Source: a virus. From it: 48,287 nucleotides of DNA. Location: positions 1 through 48,287 of IMG/VR virus record IMGVR_UViG_3300030108_001826. One strand, given 5' to 3'. The notes beneath the pieces are model-generated. The model did no database searches. It was not told the DNA's origin and saw only the letters and a program-made list of their open reading frames with translations. The position numbers were made by a program, and so were the translations under genes. This document shows positions 7,813 through 13,622 of the stretch, one piece after another; the first letter of the stretch is position 1, and the number at the start of each line of letters is the position of its first letter.

Positions 7813-8104
7813 TATCTTCCTCAAAATCTCCTATCACATCTACTTGGCAATCATCACCATATTCCGTGCCATCATAAATGCCAACAATTTTAATCTTATT
7901 TAGGATTTCATCATCTGTAAATCTTTCATTAGACCAATCAACCCAACCAGTTAAATCACATTGATTTCCTTTATTGTCAGAAATTTCTCTATAGACATTT
8001 CTAACTTCTTCGTCAGTTAATTTTACATTTGAGGTAATCTCATATCGTCTAACATCTTGAGAATACTCTTCAATCTCGTAAACATATTCTTTCTTCTTAC
8101 TCAT
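7805..8104 (-). CDS. Hypothetical acidic protein
   Basis: A 99-residue protein, MSKKKEYVYEIEEYSQDVRR, with a beta-like start, a DDEILNKIKIVGIYDG segment and an acidic tail ending FEEDND. Its ATG overlaps the stop of the zinc-ribbon gene upstream and its stop overlaps the next gene. No domain recognised. An acidic surface of this kind is common among small early phage proteins that bind host factors, which is only a suggestion. Confidence 0.62.
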   Translation of the reverse strand: MSKKKEYVYEIEEYSQDVRRYEITSNVKLTDEEVRNVYREISDNKGNQCDLTGWVDWSNERFTDDEILNKIKIVGIYDGTEYGDDCQVDVIGDFEEDND

Positions 8105-8415
8105 TCTTCTCTCACTATGGTTATTTTTCCTTCTTTTAATAGTTTTAAGTTATCTGCTGATACTATTTGAAAAGGAAAACCAATCCAATTATTTTTAATT
8201 TCGTCTTTGTAAAAATCTTCAAGACCTTTGCCATTATCCCAATCAGACCACTTATAGTTTTCTATATCTTGTATGTGATTATTAACACAAGATTCACAAC
8301 AAAATAAATCGTATGGTCTTATATTGATTTCAATAAATGTAAAGTCGCCATCTTCCATTTCTGGATATTGCTCACCACAATAATCACAATGATATTTGCT
8401 CAACCTCTTACTCAT
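8101..8415 (-). CDS. Zinc-ribbon-type hypothetical protein
   Basis: A 104-residue protein with paired cysteines: HCDYCGEQYPE near the N-terminus and FCCESCVNNH about 25 residues later. This is the spacing of a treble-clef or zinc-ribbon knuckle. The rest is acidic and aromatic, with a C-terminal IVSADNLKLLKEG segment. The ATG at 8415 is preferred to a GTG at 8418. It follows directly on another CxxC protein (8408-8614). Probably binds nucleic acid or protein; the precise role is unknown. Confidence 0.65.
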   Translation of the reverse strand: MSKRLSKYHCDYCGEQYPEMEDGDFTFIEINIRPYDLFCCESCVNNHIQDIENYKWSDWDNGKGLEDFYKDEIKNNWIGFPFQIVSADNLKLLKEGKITIVREE

Positions 8416-8614
8416 CACTCACTTCTATTTCATTACCCAGTTTTGCACAACAAGACATACAAAACCAATCTTCTAAATCTATTTTGGGATTATGGCTTTG
8501 CCATTCTGTTATTCTTTGCTCTGAACACTCCAATATTTCTTCAATGTTCATAATCATATTTTCATATTCATCTTTCGTACCACATACATTACAAACCCTA
8601 ATCTCACTCATCAT
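8408..8614 (-). CDS. Small zinc-binding-type protein
   Basis: A 68-residue protein with CNVCG near the N-terminus and FCMSCCAKLG near the C-terminus, separated by an acidic helical stretch. Two CxxC pairs suggest one zinc site. ATG ATG at 8614-8609, with AGGAT upstream. It overlaps the next zinc-ribbon gene, so the pair may act together. No family recognised. Confidence 0.6.
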   Translation of the reverse strand: MMSEIRVCNVCGTKDEYENMIMNIEEILECSEQRITEWQSHNPKIDLEDWFCMSCCAKLGNEIEVSDE

Positions 8615-8621
8615 TCATATC

Positions 8622-8804
8622 CTATAATTTTTTATGATGATGTTGCCAATACAATAAAAATTTTTCTAGTGTTTCCAAATGTTCTGAAATCTTAGTATCT
8701 TCTTTTATGTAATGAACTCTATCAGCAATTATGTTGTCAATTTCTGTATAAGCCTTTTCCAGCTTTTGTAAATCGTCTGTTAAAAAATTCTTTAATTTAC
8801 TCAT
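8622..8804 (-). CDS. Hypothetical coiled-coil-like small protein
   Basis: A 60-residue protein, MSKLKNFLTDDLQKLEKAY, almost entirely helical by composition and ending in a His/Lys tail (WQHHHKKL). GAGGAGGAAG lies upstream of the ATG, inside the tail of the previous mini-gene (ATGA overlap). No function assigned. Confidence 0.55.
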   Translation of the reverse strand: MSKLKNFLTDDLQKLEKAYTEIDNIIADRVHYIKEDTKISEHLETLEKFLLYWQHHHKKL

Positions 8805-8890
8805 TCTTCCTCCTCAGTATTAAACCAAACTGCAAAACCTACTGCTATTGATACAAACAGTAAGAACAATATTATTATCTCAGCACTCAT
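8801..8890 (-). CDS. 29-residue membrane peptide
   Basis: MSAEIIILFLLFVSIAVGF followed by AVWFNTEEEE: one transmembrane helix with a short acidic tail. The ATG overlaps the end of the 48-aa gene and its TGA overlaps the ATG of the next gene, so it sits inside a chain of coupled overlaps. Its Glu codons double as the ribosome site of the following gene, so part of its sequence could be constrained by that instead. Confidence 0.45.
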   Translation of the reverse strand: MSAEIIILFLLFVSIAVGFAVWFNTEEEE

Positions 8891-9026
8891 CAGACACCTC
8901 ATCTAAAATTTTCCAATATCCATCATAAGAATAAACTTGACCATCTACTTCGACCTCATTGGGATAGAATCCAAAATGTTTGAAATGGTCATCAACATAA
9001 TCTTTAATCATTTGTTTAATTGTCAT
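8880..9026 (-). CDS. Small hypothetical protein
   Basis: A 48-residue acidic protein, MTIKQMIKDYVDDHFKHFG, with an aromatic centre and DEVSDEC at its end. GGAGG lies 6 bases before the ATG and the gene overlaps its neighbours on both sides by about 11 bases. Function unknown. The strong ribosome site and overlaps support it as real. Confidence 0.55.
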   Translation of the reverse strand: MTIKQMIKDYVDDHFKHFGFYPNEVEVDGQVYSYDGYWKILDEVSDEC

Positions 9027-9201
9027 CTGACACCTCCTCTAAATCTTCGTGGTCTGTTCCTTCAGCAATAAAAGAAACATCATGTTCTCCTTTAAGCTGA
9101 AATAGTTTTACAGTTCCATCATCATTTAAAAGTTCATTACCATCTTCGTCTTTCTTGCAAAATTGTATATCCCACACACATATATCTAAATCTTCACTCA
9201 T
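9016..9201 (-). CDS. Small acidic hypothetical protein
   Basis: A 61-residue acidic protein, MSEDLDICVWDIQFCKKDE, ending EEVSDDN. The ATG at 9201 has GAGGAG upstream and is preferred to a longer frame opening at 9225 without a ribosome site. The tail EEVSDD resembles DEVSDEC of the next gene, because both encode the same overlap signal GAGGTGTC; this shared end may reflect duplication. Confidence 0.55.
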   Translation of the reverse strand: MSEDLDICVWDIQFCKKDEDGNELLNDDGTVKLFQLKGEHDVSFIAEGTDHEDLEEVSDDN

Positions 9202-9352
9202 CTTCGTTCTCCTCAAACATGTCAATAGTTCTAGATACTGCTGAGATTAATGAAGTTTCCTTATCAAACTCTCCTCTACCTCTATCATCTTCAATTTGTT
9301 CAGCTACATAATCGAATACTTTAGTTAAGTTTTTTATATTAAGTTTCATCAT
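9194..9352 (-). CDS. Small hypothetical protein
   Basis: A 52-residue protein, MMKLNIKNLTKVFDYVAEQ, helical, with an acidic end (EENEDE). GGAGATAA precedes the ATG pair at 9352/9349, and its stop overlaps the start of the next gene. No domain recognised. Confidence 0.52.
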   Translation of the reverse strand: MMKLNIKNLTKVFDYVAEQIEDDRGRGEFDKETSLISAVSRTIDMFEENEDE

Positions 9353-9539
9353 TTATCTCCTCGAAAATAAATGAATTAGTTTCTTGAATTTCAAAATCTT
9401 CAAGTTTTTCAGGCTCGTTGCCATCCAAAATTCTTTGTTGATTATTGGCTTTTAACCATTTATCAGGATTATTAGTAGTGGCAACTAAATCTGTATTGCC
9501 ACAACTATCGTGATAGTAAATATTAAATAGTGTCATCAT
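9339..9539 (-). CDS. Hypothetical protein
   Basis: A 66-residue protein, MMTLFNIYYHDSCGNTDLV, with an N-terminal beta-like stretch and an acidic C-terminus (IFEEINDET). GGAGATGA precedes the double ATG. It looks like a compact, ubiquitin-sized fold, but no family is recognised. It overlaps genes on both sides. Confidence 0.55.
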   Translation of the reverse strand: MMTLFNIYYHDSCGNTDLVATTNNPDKWLKANNQQRILDGNEPEKLEDFEIQETNSFIFEEINDET

Positions 9540-9762
9540 TCATCTCCTTTCTGGATTTTTGTATTTGTTGATTAATTTTTTTGATATTCGCCAGGTATTT
9601 TTTTCTTGATATTTTTCCGAGATACATGAGTTCTTTTTCAAAAGCTAACGCCTCCTCCCACTCGCCCACACTCGAAAAATTAGATAACGGATTTGAATTT
9701 TTTAAAGATTTCTTTAAAGACTTTAAAGCTATCTTATTAAGTTTATTAGTGTTTAAGCTCAT
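9523..9762 (-). CDS. Hypothetical basic protein, first gene after the leftward promoter
   Basis: A 79-residue Lys-rich helical protein (MSLNTNKLNKIALKSLKKS) with an inner GEWEEALAFEKELMYLG segment. AAGGAG precedes the ATG. It is the first gene downstream of the TTGACA promoter at 9809-9837 and of the leftward terminator at 9847-9880, so it heads the chain of small genes leading to the replication module. Function unknown. Confidence 0.6.
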   Translation of the reverse strand: MSLNTNKLNKIALKSLKKSLKNSNPLSNFSSVGEWEEALAFEKELMYLGKISRKKYLANIKKINQQIQKSRKEMNDDTI

Positions 9763-9808
9763 TATATATTCTCCTTTTTTGTTTTTGTTGTCTGCTTAAC
9801 ATAGCTCT

Positions 9809-9837
9809 ACAGTATCTTTGCAGAAACACGATGTCAA
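9809..9837 (-). promoter_or_regulatory. Leftward sigma-70-type promoter for the small-gene/replication arm
   Basis: On the minus strand TTGACA (plus 9832-9837) is followed after exactly 17 bases by TACTGT (plus 9809-9814). The -35 box is a perfect consensus; the -10 is weak. It sits just after a leftward terminator and about 47 bases before the first gene of the arm. The -35 overlaps an AGGGCTTGACA word related to the AGCCCTA repeat family. Confidence 0.55.
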
Positions 9838-9846
9838 GCCCTACAA

Positions 9847-9880
9847 AGAAAAAAGCCCTACATTTTTCAATATAGGGCTT
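9847..9880 (-). terminator. Leftward intrinsic terminator
   Basis: AAGCCCTA (9853-9860) and TAGGGCTT (9873-9880) make a perfect 8-bp stem with a 12-base loop. On the minus strand it is followed by a run of U. It lies 7 bases after the end of the 74-aa gene, which would form a one-gene transcript. A second AAGCCCTAC word lies next to it (9836-9844). Confidence 0.75.
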
Positions 9881-9887
9881 AGTCGCT

Positions 9888-10112
9888 TTATAATCTAGCA
9901 AAAAAGTCAAGGACTAAATCATTAGGCGTATATCCCCAGCGATTAAGCTCTCCAAGACAATCTAAGAAAAACTCAGCGTCTTTTCTAAGTTCTGCTATCA
10001 AAATATCTTTGTCAGAAGTTTTCTTAAATACAGCATTATAATTATCATGCTGAAAGTTAAAGAATAAATCTGAAACATTCAAGTTGATACGAACTATTTG
10101 CTTTATTTCCAT
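9888..10112 (-). CDS. First leftward gene from the divergence region; hypothetical
   Basis: A 74-residue protein, MEIKQIVRINLNVSDLFFN, with mixed charge and a C-terminal NRWGYTPNDLVLDFFARL. GGAGG sits 5 bases before the ATG at 10112; a longer frame to 10202 lacks a ribosome site. It is transcribed alone between the control region and a terminator, a position often held by a regulator or an early anti-host protein. No helix-turn-helix is evident, so its role is open. Confidence 0.65.
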   Translation of the reverse strand: MEIKQIVRINLNVSDLFFNFQHDNYNAVFKKTSDKDILIAELRKDAEFFLDCLGELNRWGYTPNDLVLDFFARL

Positions 10113-10134
10113 TTTTCCTCCTATCTGATGGTTA

Positions 10135-10154
10135 AGTGTTCTACATGGAACACT
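10135..10154. promoter_or_regulatory. 20-bp palindrome in the leader of the first leftward gene
   Basis: AGTGTTC (10135-10141) and GAACACT (10148-10154) are perfect inverted arms around a 6-base centre. They lie between the putative leftward -10 (10184-10189) and the ribosome site. This could be a repressor operator or an RNA hairpin. The spacing does not match the LexA boxes I know. Confidence 0.5.
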
Positions 10155-10183
10155 ATCTACAATATTTAAACTACACGATACAC

Positions 10184-10213
10184 AATATAAATCAAGCAAC
10201 AATTATGTGACAA
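10184..10213 (-). promoter_or_regulatory. Candidate leftward early promoter
   Basis: On the minus strand TTGTCA (plus 10208-10213) and TATATT (plus 10184-10189) are separated by 18 bases. The -35 box falls within the first TGTGACA half-site of the phased array, so a protein bound there would block it. It would give a leader of roughly 65 bases including the palindrome at 10135-10154. Confidence 0.5.
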
Positions 10214-10403
10214 ATGTGACAGTTATGTGACAAATATGACAAAACTATGAATTTAATTTTTATGACCTATACCTCCAATAATTGTCTATCTGTCCTTAGA
10301 ACTTAATACAGAGCCTCCTATGATGATTATGACAATACAATGACATTTATGTAACAATCTTGTAACAATTCTTTTGTGACAAATATGTGACATTTTTTTG
10401 ACA
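10206..10403. repeat. Helically phased array of TGTGACA half-sites
   Basis: Eleven direct copies of TGTGACA or close variants (TGTAACA, TATGACA, TTTGACA). The first four start at 10206, 10215, 10226 and 10235, forming two 20-bp units. The other seven start at 10328, 10339, 10350, 10361, 10375, 10386 and 10397, all 11 bp apart except one step of 14. All point the same way. The array spans the gap between divergent promoters and its end copies contain their -35 boxes. It looks like a cooperative operator or an iteron-type origin. No repressor gene is identified. Confidence 0.8.
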
Positions 10404-10425
10404 ATTTTGTTGCAATTAATATTTA
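10398..10425 (+). promoter_or_regulatory. Candidate rightward early promoter
   Basis: TTGACA (10398-10403) with a 16-base spacer to TATTTA (10420-10425). The -35 is consensus and coincides with the last half-site of the phased array; the -10 is weak. A transcript from here meets an intrinsic terminator at 10513-10549. Confidence 0.4.
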
Positions 10426-10512
10426 CTTGTTACATAATAATAACAACATAGCGATATGTCATAAAACGATGTTAGTGACGATTATTTTTAATCTTTCATG
10501 TTTTACTCCTTT

Positions 10513-10549
10513 CCTGGTTTAGACTTTTAGTTTAGACCAGGTTTTTTTT
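10513..10549 (+). terminator. Rightward terminator or attenuator ahead of the early genes
   Basis: CCTGGTTTAGAC (10513-10524) pairs with GTTTAGACCAGG (10530-10541) as a 12-bp stem with two G-U pairs and a 5-base loop, followed by eight T. It lies before the first rightward gene (10615), so it ends a short leader RNA or attenuates read-through. No open reading frame lies between the array and this hairpin. Confidence 0.75.
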
Positions 10550-10614
10550 GTCACAAAGTTTGACTTTCTTTTCTTTTTGATATTAGACTAACAACTTAAA
10601 TTTTTAGGAGAAAT

Positions 10615-10911
10615 ATGAAAAGAATAATAATGATTTCACTTTTATCTGACGCTAGATTTAAAGCATACGATATGTTGGAAACTCATTTCTCAAGACATGA
10701 TAAGGGTGTGGTTGCTTACGATTTAGGTAGCACTTTGAAAAGTCTTTTGCGAGGGTTGAAAAAACTTGGAGTAGGAGGTAAGTCAGAATATCAAATAGAC
10801 CATCACAGCTTTATGAACTGTCAGGCATACGGATTTAAAACTAGATATTGTGCAGATAAAATTTTATTTGAGGCTTTAGAAATATTATGTCCAAATGAGT
10901 TTGAGGAGTAG
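10615..10911 (+). CDS. First rightward early gene; hypothetical
   Basis: A 98-residue protein, MKRIIMISLLSDARFKAYD, with a helical N-terminus and a basic middle segment (LLRGLKKLGVGGKSEYQID). AGGAG precedes the ATG. It follows the terminator at 10513-10549 after 65 bases. A poor TTGACT-like -35 exists in that gap, but no convincing promoter. No family recognised; position suggests an early host-takeover gene. Confidence 0.65.
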   Translation: MKRIIMISLLSDARFKAYDMLETHFSRHDKGVVAYDLGSTLKSLLRGLKKLGVGGKSEYQIDHHSFMNCQAYGFKTRYCADKILFEALEILCPNEFEE

Positions 10912-10912
10912 C

Positions 10913-11140
10913 ATGATAAGAGTTTTTGATGTAAATAGAAATTATTTTTTTGTTTGTTGGAATTATGATACTGACAATACATTTTTAAAATGCAGTCTAT
11001 ATGTGCATGATAAAAACTTAACTACGATTGACCATACTGTAAAAATGTCTGTCAATCCTTACAGTTTTACACACATAGAAATTGTTCAAGCTATGCATAA
11101 ATTATACAAAGATTTTGTCCAGGTAAAAAGTGATGTTTAA
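10913..11140 (+). CDS. Hypothetical early protein
   Basis: A 75-residue protein, MIRVFDVNRNYFFVCWNYD, beta-like in its first half and helical in its second. The ATG at 10913 has GAGGAG at good spacing and is preferred to an ATG at 10895 that overlaps the previous gene. It follows that gene by 1 base. Function unknown. Confidence 0.6.
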   Translation: MIRVFDVNRNYFFVCWNYDTDNTFLKCSLYVHDKNLTTIDHTVKMSVNPYSFTHIEIVQAMHKLYKDFVQVKSDV

Positions 11141-11231
11141 ATTTTTAGATTTTGTTTATGAAAAACATTTTTTTAAGGTCAAACTTTTTCAGTTTACAAT
11201 TATATTATTATTGCTTATTATAGAGCTGTAA
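11133..11231 (+). CDS. 32-residue membrane peptide
   Basis: MFKFLDFVYEKHFFKVKLF followed by a strongly hydrophobic Ile/Leu helix. ATG overlaps the end of the previous gene by 8 bases, with AGG upstream. Small membrane peptides recur in this genome. It could be an early membrane-active factor. Evidence is only composition and overlap. Confidence 0.42.
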   Translation: MFKFLDFVYEKHFFKVKLFQFTIILLLLIIEL

Positions 11232-11254
11232 TCATTTTTGTTTAAGGAGTAAAT

Positions 11255-11809
11255 ATGAAAACAAAGAATGCAATAAATAAACATCTGCAAGACGCTTGGA
11301 TGGTTATTAAAGGAAATAAATATACTGACAGAGAGAAATCCATAATTGTCGGTGTATATGCAATAGCTTTAGTTATTGGTGAATGTCGTTATTGGATTGA
11401 GAATGAAGAAAGCGAAAACTATTTAACTGAAGAAAATGTTCGTAGTGGCAGAGCATGTTCTTTTGTCCACTTACCTAGATTAATTTCTTATGAAGTAAGC
11501 GAGTATGCTTCTGGTTTTGTAGAGGAGGCTTTTCGTTGGTCTTTGGATTATGACAAGTACTCAGGCAATATAGGAGATGTTGTCAGCAGTAGGGTAGCTT
11601 GGGATGGTCACGAAAGTTGGGAAAATTTTGTTAAAAATCCATTAAAAGCTGTATGTAATCCAACATATACTAGATGGGGTTATAGCTTTGATGAGGGAGA
11701 ACTTATATGTGGAGATAGATTAATAGATTTCATACACGAAGTTGAAGGACATGATTTAGACCTGGATGAAGTTGAAAAGTTTTTTAAGATAGGAGAGTAT
11801 TGTGAGTGA
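11255..11809 (+). CDS. Hypothetical early protein, 184 aa
   Basis: The longest early gene: MKTKNAINKHLQDAWMVIK, a helical N-terminus with IIVGVYAIALVIGECRYWI (possibly a buried helix, not clearly membrane), a Trp-rich centre (VAWDGHESWENFVKNP) and an acidic end. AAGGAG precedes the ATG. The stop overlaps the next start by 8 bases. No domain recognised. Confidence 0.65.
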   Translation: MKTKNAINKHLQDAWMVIKGNKYTDREKSIIVGVYAIALVIGECRYWIENEESENYLTEENVRSGRACSFVHLPRLISYEVSEYASGFVEEAFRWSLDYDKYSGNIGDVVSSRVAWDGHESWENFVKNPLKAVCNPTYTRWGYSFDEGELICGDRLIDFIHEVEGHDLDLDEVEKFFKIGEYCE

Positions 11810-12167
11810 ACTTATAAAGAAATCTGATTTTAAAAAATACAATAATTGGTATGTCAAAGAAGATAAATATTTACCAATAATTTTTCATAACTTCGAGCAG
11901 AAAAAAGACTATGTCTTTACAGAAGATGAAAGAAATTCACACATAGAAGTAAACGACTATGATGATTATACTTTCATTTATAAATGGTCTTGTGCAAAAT
12001 TTAAGATTGATTACTTTGGTATCAAATCTGATGAATTTGATGAGCATGATTTAGTTGCAGTTGATGGTCTGAATGAAATGGAAATGGACTATCTACTAAA
12101 GTGGAATTGTGATACTTATAAAAAAGGTAGCAAAATCTCGCAACAAAGACTGTTTATCTATCCGTAG
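11802..12167 (+). CDS. Hypothetical early protein
   Basis: A 121-residue protein starting MSELIKKSDFKKYNNWYVK, rich in Tyr, Trp and Asp, ending RLFIYP. It overlaps the upstream gene by 8 bases with AGGAGAG as ribosome site. It is the last gene before a strong terminator (12196-12222), so 10615-12167 looks like one transcription unit. Function unknown. Confidence 0.63.
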   Translation: MSELIKKSDFKKYNNWYVKEDKYLPIIFHNFEQKKDYVFTEDERNSHIEVNDYDDYTFIYKWSCAKFKIDYFGIKSDEFDEHDLVAVDGLNEMEMDYLLKWNCDTYKKGSKISQQRLFIYP

Positions 12168-12195
12168 TGACTGTCTATCTATTTATCCAAAATTT

Positions 12196-12222
12196 AGCCC
12201 CATTAATTTGGGGCTTTTTTTT
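12196..12222 (+). terminator. Rightward intrinsic terminator 1
   Basis: AGCCCCA (12196-12202) pairs with TGGGGCT (12209-12215), then eight T. It lies 29 bases after the 121-aa gene. It is the first of a series that splits the early region into short units. Confidence 0.88.
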
Positions 12223-12267
12223 ATTGTATGATTTGTTATATTAATCGTAATGTTTAAGGAGGAATAC

Positions 12268-12753
12268 ATGAGCATTAACAAAAATGAAATAAATCTTAAA
12301 GGTACAAAGCCTGAATATTTAAGGAGTACAAGAAACTTGTATTCACATAATGTAGATGGTAAGAAGTTGTTTTTTTCTTATCGAACTTTAATTGCTATTG
12401 ACGACCTTATCAGCGTTAATAATTGGTCTGTCTCAACAGGCAGACATTTAACTTGGATAAATCCAGATAAGAGTATTAGGGTTAAAAACTTTGAGGAACA
12501 AGCCAGGAAGATTTTACAAGATAATGACCTATTAAAAACTGATGACCATTTAAAAACAGTTGGCAATGTTTCAGCTATATTCAATCTGTTGCGAGGGAAT
12601 GACAGCGACCAGAGAAAAATAAATAATCAAAGACTAAGATTTTATTTAACTATCCCTGGTATTCATGCCCCAGATGACTGGGATGAGCTGACAGTATTTG
12701 AGCAGTCAGACAGACTGGAAAAAATGGATAAACTAGCCAGGAGTAGTTCATAA
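12268..12753 (+). CDS. Hypothetical single-gene cassette protein
   Basis: A 161-residue protein, MSINKNEINLKGTKPEYLR, basic, with FSYRTLIAIDDLISVNNWS and a helical C-terminus. AAGGAGG is near perfect before the ATG at 12268; a frame opening at 12250 lacks this. The gene is flanked by terminators at 12196 and 12783, and TATATT (12236-12241) could be its -10. No family recognised. Confidence 0.65.
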   Translation: MSINKNEINLKGTKPEYLRSTRNLYSHNVDGKKLFFSYRTLIAIDDLISVNNWSVSTGRHLTWINPDKSIRVKNFEEQARKILQDNDLLKTDDHLKTVGNVSAIFNLLRGNDSDQRKINNQRLRFYLTIPGIHAPDDWDELTVFEQSDRLEKMDKLARSSS

Positions 12754-12782
12754 ATTCTGTCTGTATATTTAGCCAAATATTT

Positions 12783-12809
12783 AGCCCTCTTTTTAGAGGG
12801 CTTTTTTTT
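12783..12809 (+). terminator. Rightward intrinsic terminator 2
   Basis: AGCCCTCT (12783-12790), a TTTT loop, and AGAGGGCT (12795-12802) followed by T. A perfect 8-bp stem closing the 161-aa gene cassette. Confidence 0.9.
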
Positions 12810-12865
12810 ATCTCAAATGTATGTTTATATATTGTTATGTTTAACTATTGCAAAAGGAGGAAACA

Positions 12866-13045
12866 ATGCAAAAACTAAGCATGAAAGAAGAACGAATTTT
12901 TAACTACCTGGACTACTTACAAAGGACAGGCTCAGTTAATATGTATGGGGCAGGTGAATTTTTAGAAGATGAATTTGACCTAGATAAGTATGAAGCTAAA
13001 GACTGGCTTTTAAAATGGATGACAAAGGAAGGCTCTAATGGATAA
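12866..13045 (+). CDS. Small hypothetical protein
   Basis: A 59-residue protein, MQKLSMKEERIFNYLDYLQ, with MYGAGEFLEDEFDL and a KDWLLKWM end. This pattern I remember from small phage proteins of unknown function. It suggests a winged-helix-like or UBA-like helical fold. AAGGAGG precedes the ATG at 12866. It starts the third early unit and overlaps the next gene by 8 bases. Confidence 0.65.
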   Translation: MQKLSMKEERIFNYLDYLQRTGSVNMYGAGEFLEDEFDLDKYEAKDWLLKWMTKEGSNG

Positions 13046-13358
13046 AGCAGATTTAAAAGACTGGAATAAATTGGCTGGTCGAATGCTAGAAGCAGAGGTC
13101 GAGGAATTGAAAATGTTGAATAGTCAAACCTCAATATTAGATTATTACAACAACATTTTACTACCAGGAACTTGGGCTTTATATAACCAAGAATATCCTA
13201 GAAAAACTGTTTTATGTCAGAAGGATGTTAAGGGTTATGTCGAGCATTTCGTCTTATTGCCTGATGAAGTTGTTGACGCTATTAATAAAGACGCTGGACA
13301 CACACCAGACGAAGCTAAAAAAATAGTAGTTTCAACATTCAACTGGAGCGACACATGA
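13038..13358 (+). CDS. Hypothetical protein
   Basis: A 106-residue protein, MDKADLKDWNKLAGRMLEA, helical at the N-terminus, with a C-terminal HTPDEAKKIVVSTFNWSDT. The ATG overlaps the 59-aa gene by 8 bases and its stop overlaps the next small membrane protein by 4. No domain recognised. Confidence 0.62.
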   Translation: MDKADLKDWNKLAGRMLEAEVEELKMLNSQTSILDYYNNILLPGTWALYNQEYPRKTVLCQKDVKGYVEHFVLLPDEVVDAINKDAGHTPDEAKKIVVSTFNWSDT

Positions 13359-13489
13359 GCAGAAACTATTTTATCTATAAGGTTAAAAGATACTGCGATG
13401 AGAATGCTGATATTGTTTTAATTATCTTTGGCATTGTCTGGTCACTAACTATTGCTATGATTGTTATAGCTGGGGAGGGTAGCTTATAA
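13355..13489 (+). CDS. 44-residue single-pass membrane protein
   Basis: MSRNYFIYKVKRYCDENAD followed by a hydrophobic helix (VLIIFGIVWSLTIAMIVIAG) and a short tail. ATGA overlap with the previous gene. It closes the third early unit before the terminator at 13519. Function unknown. Confidence 0.52.
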   Translation: MSRNYFIYKVKRYCDENADIVLIIFGIVWSLTIAMIVIAGEGSL

Positions 13490-13518
13490 GATAAATGTAT
13501 ATTTCAGTCTCCCTATTA

Positions 13519-13548
13519 AGCCCTCATTTCTTTGGGGGCTTTTTTTTT
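13519..13548 (+). terminator. Rightward intrinsic terminator 3
   Basis: AGCCCTC (13519-13525) pairs with GGGGGCT (13534-13540), one G-U pair, then eight T. It lies 29 bases after the 44-aa gene. Confidence 0.85.
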
Positions 13549-13550
13549 AT

Positions 13551-13580
13551 TTGCTTTTTATTTAATTACTGTTCTATACT
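13551..13580 (+). promoter_or_regulatory. Sigma-70-type promoter for the 94-aa gene
   Basis: TTGCTT (13551-13556), 18-base spacer, TATACT (13575-13580). It starts 2-3 bases after the U-run of terminator 3, so the preceding unit is ended and the next one started within 60 bases. Confidence 0.6.
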
Positions 13581-13622
13581 TTTTTCATACCAGGCAATTA
13601 AGCCAGGTTTAAGGAGAAAAAA

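Noticed and set aside
10135-10154. LexA (SOS) box
   Set aside because: Arms GTTC and GAAC are 8 bp or more apart with the wrong spacing for the LexA boxes I know (GAAC-N4-GTTC, CTGT-N8-ACAG or GTTC-N7-GTTC).
10560-10590. Promoter TTGACT just before the first rightward gene
   Set aside because: No acceptable -10 at 16-18 bases; the sequence is T-rich and ambiguous.
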